From NCBI GenBank assembly GCA_964581175.1, contig CAZONI010000054.1:1-24925 (forward strand): a stretch of 24,925 bases of DNA, given 5' to 3'. The stretch's first letter is position 1. Each line of letters starts with the position of its first letter. A program made the position numbers and the translations under genes. This document shows positions 7,690 to 15,015 of the stretch, one piece after another. The DNA is from B46-G9 sp964581175 (GTDB lineage Bacteria; Desulfobacterota; DSM-4660; Desulfatiglandales; Desulfatiglandaceae). Below the pieces are notes generated by a model. It was not told the DNA's origin and searched no databases. It saw only the letters and a list, made by a program, of their open reading frames with translations.

Positions 7690-7781
7690 AGGATGGGAGG
7701 TCCGGAAGAACCAGTGTTCCGGAGTTAGAGGCGAACAAGAGTCATCTGTAAACTCATCAAGGAAGAAGGGAGCGGGAACAA

Positions 7782-8261
7782 ATGAAGATCGGTTGGGTTG
7801 GAACGGGTGTTATGGGTGCTGCCTCTCCTGGAGGCTTTTGGCAGCAGGATTTCCTACATGGGAGGTGCAGGGGCGGGCCAGCATACAAAGATGGCAAACC
7901 AGATACTCATCGCCGGCACCATGGTGGGCGTTTGCGAATCCCTCCTCTATGCCGAGATGCAGGGACTGGATCAGCAGACCGTGATTGATATCATCGGCAA
8001 GGGGGCCGCCGGATCCTGGTCCATTAACAACCTTGGCCCGCGTATCGTACGGGGGGACTACAAAAGCGGATTTTTCGTGGAGCATTTCGTAAAAGACATG
8101 GGTATCGCGCTCGAGGAAGCCGCTGCTTTAAATCTCTCGCTGCCGGGACTGGCGCTGGTCCATCAGCTCTATCTGGCGGTGAAGGCCCATGGGCACGGAG
8201 GCACGGACGGTCGGCCACCCAGGCGCTCATCCTTGCCCTCAAGGCCCTGAACGGAGGGTAG
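7782..8261 (+). pseudogene. 3-hydroxyisobutyrate dehydrogenase-type NAD-dependent oxidoreductase, deleted and frameshifted
   Basis: ATG at 7782 starts MKIGWVGTGVMGAA, the Rossmann-fold start of the 3-hydroxyisobutyrate/beta-hydroxyacid dehydrogenase family. By about 7815 a different frame carries LLEAFGSRISYMGGAGAGQH and continues through the C-terminal domain (TKMANQILIAGTMVGVCESL, GAAGSWSINNLGPRIVRGDY). The roughly 145 residues that normally lie between are missing, taking most of the NAD domain. Near 8190-8205 the frame shifts again: the expected tail SATQALILALKALNGG appears in the third frame and ends at TAG 8259-8261. At least two lesions therefore inactivate it. It ends one base before the next ATG and supplies that gene's ribosome binding site. 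Confidence 0.88.
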
Positions 8262-8262
8262 G

Positions 8263-9594
8263 ATGTTTTCCAAGACCCTTAATTTTGCAAAAAGAGATGT
8301 CTGGAGGATTCAGGCCAAGAACCTGCCCAGGGGCAAGTTTTACCTCCTGCAGTTTTTCAGAATCACCATTCTGACCCTTCGAGGCCTTTCCGAAGACAAG
8401 ATTCAATTCAGGGCGTCTGCCCTCACGTTCTATTCTTTGATATCGGTCGTCCCTGTGGCGGCGATGACGATTGCGTTTGCAAAAGGTTTCGGATTTCAGC
8501 GGACGCTGGAGCGGGAGGTGCTCAGGAGATTGCCGGGGCAGGAGGCGATTGCGGAGAAAATCATCAATTTCGCCCAGAATCTTCTCGCCAATGTGCAGGG
8601 CGGCCTCATCGCGGGCCTTGGATTTGTGGTCTTGTTCTGGGCCATCATGCGGGTCCTGGGCAATATCGAGGCATCGTTCAATGACATCTGGGGGGTCAAG
8701 AAGGGGAGACCGATAGGGAGGAAGGTAACTGACTATCTGGCGATCAGCCTTATCTATCCAATCCTGTTCGTGTCTTCCAGCGCAATGACGGTGGCCGCCA
8801 CGAGTCAGGTGAGCGCCTATGTTCACCGGATATCAGTCCTGGAGGCTATCGGCCCGGTTATCTTCTTCCTGCTCAAACTGGTGCCCTATGCGATCATTTT
8901 TTCCATGCTGGCGTTCAGCTATATCTTCATGCCCAACACGAAGGTCCGCCTCCGTTCCGGTATTCTGGCAGGCCTCATCGCCGGAGTCCTGTACCAGGGA
9001 TTCCAATTCGGGTATATCAAGTTCCAGATCGGCGTTTCCAAGTATAATGCAGTCTACGGGAGCTTTGCGGCCTTGCCTCTTTTCCTGATCTGGCTTCAGG
9101 TGAGCTGGCTCATCGTATTTCTCGGGGCCGAAATAGCCTTTGCCTACCAGAATGTGCACACGTACGAATTCGAACCGGATTGTCTCTCGGCAAGCCATTC
9201 TTTCAAGAGATTGGTGTCACTGGCGATCATTCACTTGCTGGTTCACAATTTTTCCCAGGGAAAAGAGGCACTGGATGAAGACCAGATATCCCACCAGCTG
9301 GAAACTCCTATCCGCCTGGTACGCCAGATACTGTTTGAATTGATGGAGGCAAGGCTTATCACTCCCGTGCAGCGGGAGAGTGAAAAGAACCCCGCCTATC
9401 AGCCGGCAATGAATCCCAACTCACTGACAATAAAGAATGTCATTGACGCCCTTGATCAAAGAGGCACGGACGATATCCCTGTGGCGAAGACCGAAGCGGT
9501 GGAAACCCTGTCGGATTGTCTGAAAAAACTTGGAGACGAGCTGGAAAAATCGCCCTGGAACAGAGAACTGGTTAGTATTCAGGGAAACCTTTGA
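8263..9594 (+). CDS. YihY/BrkB-family inner-membrane protein with C-terminal winged-helix-like region
   Basis: A 443-residue protein. Residues about 30-300 are the YihY/virulence-factor-BrkB domain with six predicted membrane spans (near 52-73, 113-135, 158-180, 197-222, 232-252, 268-295). It includes the family hallmarks FRASALTFYSLISVVPVAAM and YGSFAALPLFLIWLQVSWLI. Residues about 312-385 form a soluble region resembling an Rrf2/MarR-like winged helix (DEDQISHQLETPIRLVRQIL followed by LMEARLITPV). This architecture is known for long members; its role is unsettled and has been linked to envelope integrity. GGAGGG precedes the ATG. The stop overlaps a possible TTG start of mlaE, so it is probably the first gene of the mla operon. 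Confidence 0.88.
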   Translation: MFSKTLNFAKRDVWRIQAKNLPRGKFYLLQFFRITILTLRGLSEDKIQFRASALTFYSLISVVPVAAMTIAFAKGFGFQRTLEREVLRRLPGQEAIAEKIINFAQNLLANVQGGLIAGLGFVVLFWAIMRVLGNIEASFNDIWGVKKGRPIGRKVTDYLAISLIYPILFVSSSAMTVAATSQVSAYVHRISVLEAIGPVIFFLLKLVPYAIIFSMLAFSYIFMPNTKVRLRSGILAGLIAGVLYQGFQFGYIKFQIGVSKYNAVYGSFAALPLFLIWLQVSWLIVFLGAEIAFAYQNVHTYEFEPDCLSASHSFKRLVSLAIIHLLVHNFSQGKEALDEDQISHQLETPIRLVRQILFELMEARLITPVQRESEKNPAYQPAMNPNSLTIKNVIDALDQRGTDDIPVAKTEAVETLSDCLKKLGDELEKSPWNRELVSIQGNL

Positions 9595-9632
9595 GATTGA
9601 CATCGGACGTCCAATCTGGAAGACTTGCGCGC

Positions 9633-10415
9633 ATGGAGCAACTGATCAGACGACTTGGGGCCTTTGCCCTCCTTTACATATACCGCATAGGTGTTATGGG
9701 CCTGTTTCTGGTAAAGACCTTTTTCTATGCCGTAATCCCTCCCGTTAAGGTGCTGCGGGTAATCAAGCAGGTACATTTCATAGGGTTTCAATCGTTGGTT
9801 ATCATCCTCCTTACCGGCTGTTTTTCAGGCATGGTTCTCGGTTTTCAGGGGTATTACAGCCTGAGCAGGTTCGGTTCCGATGCGTTTCTGGGACCGATGA
9901 TAGGCCTCTCCCTGATCAAGGAACTGGGGCCGGTTCTGACGGCCCTCATGGTCACCGGCCGGGCCGGATCCGCCATTACCGCGGAAATAGGGATCATGCG
10001 CATCAGCGAGCAGGTCGACGCCCTTGAGCTCATGGGACTGAACCCCTACCGCTACCTCGTAGTTCCCAACTTCCTGGCAGGCCTGATTTCCCTGCCGCTG
10101 CTCACCGCCATATTTGATGTGGTGGGGATTTTCGGCGGATACCTGATAGGGGTCAAGCTTCTGGGCGTGGGCGTAGGGACCTATTTTGGCGAGATGTCCA
10201 GCTACGTGGGCACGAAAGATATTTTAGAGGGATTGTACAAGTCATTGAGTTTCGGGATATTGATCACCTGGGTCTGCTGTTACAAGGGGTATTACACTTC
10301 GATTTTCACCGGTTTCGGAGCCGAAGGAGTCAGCAAGGCCACCACGCAGGCGGTGGTTCTTTCCTCGGTGCTGATCCTGGTATGGGACTACTTCATGACA
10401 GGCCTGCTGTATTAG
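9633..10415 (+). CDS. mlaE: MlaE-type lipid-transport ABC permease
   Basis: A 260-residue inner-membrane permease of the Mla complex, which moves phospholipid between the inner membrane and MCE proteins. Family signatures are QSLVIILLTGCFSGMVLGFQ, GPVLTALMVTGRAGSAITAE, EIGIMRISEQVDALELMGLN and VVPNFLAGLISLPLLTA. ATG at 9633 gives the usual MlaE length and start (MEQLIRRLGAFALLY). A TTG at 9591, overlapping the preceding stop, would add 14 unlikely residues but would couple translation. Next come mlaF, mlaD, mlaC and mlaA. No mlaB (STAS protein) gene is found in the cluster. Confidence 0.93.
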   Translation: MEQLIRRLGAFALLYIYRIGVMGLFLVKTFFYAVIPPVKVLRVIKQVHFIGFQSLVIILLTGCFSGMVLGFQGYYSLSRFGSDAFLGPMIGLSLIKELGPVLTALMVTGRAGSAITAEIGIMRISEQVDALELMGLNPYRYLVVPNFLAGLISLPLLTAIFDVVGIFGGYLIGVKLLGVGVGTYFGEMSSYVGTKDILEGLYKSLSFGILITWVCCYKGYYTSIFTGFGAEGVSKATTQAVVLSSVLILVWDYFMTGLLY

Positions 10416-10424
10416 AGGGTGACA

Positions 10425-10473
10425 GGCTGTAGACATTTAGGCTGAAGTGCCGAACAGCCTTCAGTCTACAGGC
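10425..10473. repeat. Imperfect hairpin between mlaE and mlaF
   Basis: CTGTAGAC (10427-10434) pairs with GTCTACAG (10464-10471), and AGGCTG (10439-10444) pairs with CAGCCT (10455-10460). CTGAAG (10442-10447) with CTTCAG (10459-10464) is an alternative inner stem. The two arms are about 80 percent complementary. It fills the only sizeable gap inside the mla operon and could stabilise or attenuate the transcript. No T-run follows. Confidence 0.6.
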
Positions 10474-10500
10474 TAAGCACCTGATCCTGTCGAAGAGTAG

Positions 10501-11301
10501 GTGAGTAGCAGAAGAATGATCAAGATTGAGGATCTCCATAAATCATTCAACGGCAATGTGGTGCTCAAGGGCGTTTCGCTTGAGATTCCGAAGGGTGAAG
10601 TGATCGCCCTCATCGGAGGGAGCGGCGAAGGCAAGAGCGTCCTCCTGAAGCACATAGCGGGGTTGATGAAACCCGACAAGGGTCGTGTTCTGGTGGACGG
10701 AAATGATATAGCCTCCTCCAGGGGCAGGTATCTCAATGCCCTGAGATCGAAGCTGGGATTTCTGTTTCAGGGAGGGGCCCTCTTCGATTCCATGACCGTT
10801 TTTGAAAATGTGGCCTTTCCTCTGAAGGAAAAGACGCGGACTCCCAGGAAAGAGATCAGGGATCGTGTCCTGAGAGAACTCTCCAACGTGGGGCTCTCGG
10901 GTTCGGAAGACAAGTTTCCGTCCCAGATCAGTGGCGGGATGGTCAAAAGGGTGGCACTTGCCAGGGCACTCGTTGTAGATCCTGAAATCTTACTTTTCGA
11001 TGAACCCACCACCGGCCTTGATCCCCTCATCGGCCTCTCCATTCTCAAACTGATCGACGCAATCCACAACGAACTGGATTTTACGGGGGTCATTGTGACT
11101 CATGAGGTTCCGAGGGTATTTGATATTGTCGATCGCGTGGCTTTTCTGAACGAAGGGAGGGTATTTGCCTACTACGAGCCGGAGGAGTTCATGGCCTCCT
11201 CCGAGCCGGAACTGAAAGAATTCCTGGCAGGCTCATTGGGAAGGCCCCATCCTGATGGTCCGCCCCTTTTCATGCCTTGCAAAGGGGACGATAGTGACTA
11301 A
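10501..11301 (+). CDS. mlaF: MlaF-type lipid-transport ABC ATPase
   Basis: A 266-residue cytoplasmic ATPase partner of MlaE. Walker A is GGSGEGKS (39-46), with the glutamate-containing P-loop often seen in MlaF. The signature is ISGGMVKR (143-150), where GGM is characteristic of the family. Walker B is ILLFDEP (163-169) and the switch histidine lies in VIVTHEV. The start is either GTG at 10501 or ATG at 10516; the former follows GAAGAG and the latter would remove five residues outside the fold. It is separated from mlaE by an 85-base structured gap. Confidence 0.93.
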   Translation: MSSRRMIKIEDLHKSFNGNVVLKGVSLEIPKGEVIALIGGSGEGKSVLLKHIAGLMKPDKGRVLVDGNDIASSRGRYLNALRSKLGFLFQGGALFDSMTVFENVAFPLKEKTRTPRKEIRDRVLRELSNVGLSGSEDKFPSQISGGMVKRVALARALVVDPEILLFDEPTTGLDPLIGLSILKLIDAIHNELDFTGVIVTHEVPRVFDIVDRVAFLNEGRVFAYYEPEEFMASSEPELKEFLAGSLGRPHPDGPPLFMPCKGDDSD

Positions 11302-11342
11302 ATTCTAATAAATTGGTGGCGGAAGAGACAGGAGCATAAACC

Positions 11343-11783
11343 ATGAAGAAGTTTGACCTTGAATTGGGTGTCGGTCTTTTCATGATCGCGGGAATACTCG
11401 CACTGGGATATCTCTCCGTGAGGCTGGCGAAGCTGGAAGTCATCGGCCAGGCTGGATATAATCTGGAAGCAATATTCTCAAACAGCGGAGGGCTCAAATC
11501 GGGCGCCTCGGTCGCCATCGCCGGAGTCGATGTGGGAAGGGTGAAATCCATAAAACTCGATGATTATCGTGCTCTGGTTTCTCTTCACCTGGCATCCGGA
11601 ATCAAAATTCAGGAAGATTCCATCGCAGCCATTAAAACCAGGGGCCTCATCGGGGAGAAATACGTGGAGATATCTCCCGGCGGTTCTGATGTGATACTGA
11701 AGCCGGGTCAACGGATCAGGGATACGCAACCACCAGTTGATCTGGAACAGTTGATCAGCAGTTACGTGTTCGGAAAACTGTAA
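11343..11783 (+). CDS. mlaD: MlaD-type MCE-domain protein
   Basis: A 146-residue inner-membrane-anchored protein with one N-terminal membrane span (about 8-27). A single MCE domain follows: LEAIFSNSGGLKSGASVAIA, GVDVGRVKSIKL, and KTRGLIGEKYVEISPGGSD. In the known Mla complex such subunits form a hexameric ring through which lipids pass. Its short length matches MlaD rather than multi-MCE PqiB or YebT. AGGAG at 11331-11335 supports the ATG. The protein ends DLEQLISSYVFGKL, as is common for MlaD. Confidence 0.93.
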   Translation: MKKFDLELGVGLFMIAGILALGYLSVRLAKLEVIGQAGYNLEAIFSNSGGLKSGASVAIAGVDVGRVKSIKLDDYRALVSLHLASGIKIQEDSIAAIKTRGLIGEKYVEISPGGSDVILKPGQRIRDTQPPVDLEQLISSYVFGKL

Positions 11784-11851
11784 ACCGGCTCTTTGCAGGG
11801 ACACATGTGAAAGCATTCAGAGGGGAATTTGAACAATTTTGGAGGAATATA

Positions 11852-12454
11852 ATGCATCGAAAAATGATGTTGCAGTTATCATTGTGCGTGATTCTGGTTA
11901 CCGCTTTTTCCTTCCCTGCCTTTGCGGGGGAGCCGACGGAAGTGATCAGGAAGACTACGGACAAGATCATTGCCATTGTGAAGGACCCGGCATTGCAGGG
12001 CCCCGAAAAGAAGCAGGAGAGGGACAAGTTGATCCGGGCCGCCGCAGAGGAGATATTTGATAAGGAAGAAATGTCCAGGAGGACCCTTGCCCAGCACTGG
12101 AGAAAGAGGACACCCGAGGAAAAAAAGGAGTTCATGGAGCTGTTCGAGGATCTTCTGGAAAAGACGTATATTGACAGGGTGGAAGGATATTCCGGAGAAA
12201 AGGTTGTCTATGATGGAGAAAGGGTGCAGGGAGACTACGCCTTGGTGAAAGTCGATATTATGACAAAGCAGGGCGCCAATATTCCCGTCATGTACAGGAT
12301 GAAGAAGACAGAGAAGGGATGGCTTGTTTACGATCTGTCCATCGAGGGCGTGAGCCTGGTCAACAATTATCGTAGCCAGTTCAACAGCATTATTGTGAGC
12401 TCTTCTTTTCAGGAGCTTCTTAAGAAGCTGAGAGCGAAGGTGGGGAAGGGATAA
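11852..12454 (+). CDS. mlaC: MlaC-type periplasmic phospholipid shuttle
   Basis: A 200-residue exported protein of the MlaC/Ttg2D family (tol_Tol_Ttg2), which ferries phospholipid across the periplasm between MlaD and MlaA. The signal peptide is MHRKMMLQLSLCVILVTAFS with cleavage near AFA-GE. Family features are DKEEMSRRTLAQHW, TPEEKKEFMELFEDLLEKTY and the late YDLSIEGVSLVNNYRSQF. ATG at 11852 follows GGAGG (11841-11845); the longer frame from 11807 would hide the signal peptide. It lies between mlaD and mlaA. Confidence 0.93.
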   Translation: MHRKMMLQLSLCVILVTAFSFPAFAGEPTEVIRKTTDKIIAIVKDPALQGPEKKQERDKLIRAAAEEIFDKEEMSRRTLAQHWRKRTPEEKKEFMELFEDLLEKTYIDRVEGYSGEKVVYDGERVQGDYALVKVDIMTKQGANIPVMYRMKKTEKGWLVYDLSIEGVSLVNNYRSQFNSIIVSSSFQELLKKLRAKVGKG

Positions 12455-12470
12455 CACTGGGAGTTGGACT

Positions 12471-13514
12471 ATGATGATCTGTGATGAGGAGAGACATCTC
12501 TTCAGGATTGTAAGAGGCTGTTTGTTTGCCGCGCTCTGCCTCGCGTTTTTTCCGGTGCCTCAGGCCAAAGCGCAGGTGAACAATAGTGATTTCTACCGTC
12601 CTGCGGTGTGGTACGCCTTGGACGAAACGCCTGAAAGGGAACCGGCCCTTTCGCCGCTTCCGGCGGTCCCGGAAATAGATCCGGGAATCGAATTGGCGAG
12701 GATTTCACACCGTGAGATGGAAAAATTGAGTCATCATAAACTGGTTGTGGCCATGCGATTGGGAGAAAAGCTGGACCTTTTTCCAGGTTCATCGCGGGAT
12801 CCTTCGAAAGAGTCAGGATTGGGAAATACGATTCAGCTGGGCGCCGCATCCTTTGAAGATGAAAAAATCGTGGAAGAGCCCGAAGACTGGAATGAAAATA
12901 TCCAGGAGGAAACCATTGCCGATCCGTTGGAGCCCATCAACCGGATCTTTTTCACGTTTAACGATAGACTCTATTTTTGGGTGCTCAAACCCGTGGCAAA
13001 GGGATACAGATATGTAATTCCTGAGCCGTTTCGAGTGGGAATCCGGAACATGTTTACGAACGTCGCCATGCCCATTCGCGCCGTGAACTGCCTTCTCCAG
13101 GGAAAAATCAGAGGGTTCGGAAGAGAGTTGCTTCGATTTGCGGTCAACAGCACCGTGGGATTCCTGGGATTCGTGGATGTGGCAAGCATAGGCAACGTTG
13201 AGCCGCAGGATGAAGACTTCGGGCAGACACTTGGTTTTTTCGGAGCGGGCCCCGGCATTTTCATCAACTGGCCTATTCTTGGCCCCTCGAGTATCAGGGA
13301 TACGTTCGGGTTGGCCGGCGATTTCTTCGCGGATCCCGTGACCTACCTGGTGCCAAAAACGGGCGAGAATATAGCCGTCCGGGGAGAGGACAGGGTGAAC
13401 AGGACTTCCCTTTCCATCGGTGACTATGAGGCACTCAAGAAATCGGCCCTTGATCCATACGTGGCAGTGAGGGATGCATATTTTCAGTACCGGCGAGCCA
13501 AAATAGAAAAGTAA
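12471..13514 (+). CDS. mlaA: MlaA (VacJ)-family outer-membrane lipid-asymmetry protein
   Basis: A 347-residue envelope protein. The MlaA domain spans about residues 151-330: DPLEPINRIFFTFNDRLYFW, RAVNCLLQGKIRGFGRELLR, FAVNSTVGFLGFVDVAS and FGQTLGFFGAGPGIFINWPI. MlaA removes phospholipid from the outer leaflet of the outer membrane and passes it to MlaC. The N-terminus carries a signal sequence that seems to end with an AKA-Q type I site near residue 34. No convincing lipobox is seen, although family members are usually lipoproteins. Residues 35-150 are an extra acidic, low-complexity region. It is the last gene of the operon; the convergent traB-like gene ends 21 bases away. Confidence 0.92.
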   Translation: MMICDEERHLFRIVRGCLFAALCLAFFPVPQAKAQVNNSDFYRPAVWYALDETPEREPALSPLPAVPEIDPGIELARISHREMEKLSHHKLVVAMRLGEKLDLFPGSSRDPSKESGLGNTIQLGAASFEDEKIVEEPEDWNENIQEETIADPLEPINRIFFTFNDRLYFWVLKPVAKGYRYVIPEPFRVGIRNMFTNVAMPIRAVNCLLQGKIRGFGRELLRFAVNSTVGFLGFVDVASIGNVEPQDEDFGQTLGFFGAGPGIFINWPILGPSSIRDTFGLAGDFFADPVTYLVPKTGENIAVRGEDRVNRTSLSIGDYEALKKSALDPYVAVRDAYFQYRRAKIEK

Positions 13515-13535
13515 GGCTAAGGGGTTTGAGGCCGA

Positions 13536-14708
13536 TTAAGAAAAGACTTTGGCCATCAATGGAATTGCCACAAAGGTTCCCAGAGAACTCCCGAGATTCG
13601 TCAACACCACCACAAGCAGGATCTTGGTGATCTTGTTCCTCCAAAAGCCTTTCAACGAGGCGATGTCTTCAGAAAGCGCCTCGAAATCCTTGACTTTCGG
13701 CTTTCCCAGGAAGGCCTCCACCAACCCTGAAACCCACCCGGCAGCTATCAGGGGATTGAGAGAAGTCAGCGGAGCGGCGACAATCGCTGAAAGGATTGTA
13801 AGGGGATGCGCAAGTGCCAGGGCGGCTCCCAGGCCCGCGAGACCGGCATTGGCGAGAATCCACCATTTGAGCATGTAGGTACCGCCTGTGGCACCCGCGA
13901 TGAAGAATCCTGCCACGATCATACCGATGATGGCGGCTGGTATCAGCCACTTGAGGACCCCGAAAAATCGGCTTTTTGGCGGCAGTTCGTCCAGGGTTCC
14001 CAGGTTGACCGGCCTTCCCCAGGAACCCTGGATACCCGGTACATGTCCAGCTCCCACAACGGCCACTATGCGGTTCCCAGGCGCTGTTCGGATTTTTTCT
14101 GCGAGGTACCGGTCCCGTTCGTCGATCAGGATGTTTCTGATTTCCGGCATGGATTGTCCAATCTCCGCGAGGAGGGTTTCCAGGACATCCTTTTCCTTTA
14201 AAGTCTCTATCTCCTCCTCGGTTATCTCATCTACCTGTCCGATAGAAATGACTACCTGAGACAACAGTTTGATTTTTTTCCATAAACTCATCAGCCGCCA
14301 GGTCCTGCCGAGGGTGATGCGGATATCGCGGTCCGCGAGGTGTATCTGTGCTCCCGCCTGTTTTGCCGACTCGATGGCCTGCAGGATTTCTTGACCAGGC
14401 TGAATTCCCAATTTTTTCCCGATCTTCTTCTGGAAAGAGGCCAGCATGAGATTGGCCAGGAGAAGAAAGGCCTTTTTCTCTCTGACAACTTTGATCAGGT
14501 TCGTCTCCTGCCATAGCTTCTTCTGGGTAAGCGCGTGGTATCGGGATTCGCAAAGCTCTATGCAGACGGTCTCAGGCTGTTCATGTTCGATAATTTCTTT
14601 TACAAGGTTAGAGCTCTCCCTTGATACATGAGCGGTTCCCACGAGGGTAATTTCTTTGTCCTCGTAATGCAGGTGGTGTATATTGGGATTGTCGTCTATG
14701 GATATCAT
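13536..14708 (-). CDS. TraB/PrgY-family membrane protein
   Basis: A 390-residue protein of the TraB/PrgY/GumN (TIKI-like) superfamily. The N-terminal domain has GTAHVSRES (24-32), a glutamate-rich ETVCIELCESR segment (47-57), and GAGHVPGI (219-226), the conserved GxxH and E motifs thought to form a metal-protease-like site. Residues about 245-390 hold several hydrophobic spans, so the C-terminus is membrane-embedded. PrgY limits pheromone activity in Enterococcus, but the role in Gram-negatives is unknown. It is transcribed toward mlaA, and no terminator is evident in the 21-base gap. Confidence 0.87.
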   Translation of the reverse strand: MISIDDNPNIHHLHYEDKEITLVGTAHVSRESSNLVKEIIEHEQPETVCIELCESRYHALTQKKLWQETNLIKVVREKKAFLLLANLMLASFQKKIGKKLGIQPGQEILQAIESAKQAGAQIHLADRDIRITLGRTWRLMSLWKKIKLLSQVVISIGQVDEITEEEIETLKEKDVLETLLAEIGQSMPEIRNILIDERDRYLAEKIRTAPGNRIVAVVGAGHVPGIQGSWGRPVNLGTLDELPPKSRFFGVLKWLIPAAIIGMIVAGFFIAGATGGTYMLKWWILANAGLAGLGAALALAHPLTILSAIVAAPLTSLNPLIAAGWVSGLVEAFLGKPKVKDFEALSEDIASLKGFWRNKITKILLVVVLTNLGSSLGTFVAIPLMAKVFS

Positions 14709-14831
14709 TTTTCAGCCCACGATGAATGAACAGTGCCTATTACCATACTTCGTGACGCTTTCCAAGAACATTTCACTCGAGGCGCCACTATCGCGAAAAG
14801 CGAACGCTGTCCAAAATCGGTGTCTTTGGTA

Positions 14832-14966
14832 AGCAGGGGGACGGGATGTTCCCGGAGCGGCGCATGTCGGCCCTTGAGCAGGACAGCGGAAGGGCCGACA
14901 TGCGCAGTGAGCGAAGCCAGGGATGGCGAAGTGAACGAAGCGGAGGGAATATGCCGTCTCCCCGCT
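14832..14966. repeat. About 135-bp element with 22-bp terminal inverted repeats and an internal perfect hairpin
   Basis: The ends 14832-14853 and 14945-14966 are reverse-complementary at 18 of 22 positions. Inside, GCGCATGTCGGCCCTT (14860-14875) and its exact complement (14890-14905) form a 16-bp stem with a 14-base loop. A direct repeat GTGARCGAAGC follows (14907-14917 and 14931-14941). It is non-coding and fills most of the 307-base divergent gap between the TraB-like gene and the serine hydrolase. The structure fits a non-autonomous transposable or REP-type element. It shares no obvious sequence with the element at 7149. Confidence 0.6.
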
Positions 14967-15015
14967 CACGGGACCTCATGTGGGAACCTGCATTTCAAAG
15001 GAAGAGAAGATAGAC

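Noticed and set aside
7500..7690. Minus-strand reading with protein-like sequence (ELYRNLESLDGIAGGVIMVD)
   Set aside because: It looks somewhat like coding sequence and could be a gene fragment, but it is short, bounded by a stop, and I cannot assign it to a family.
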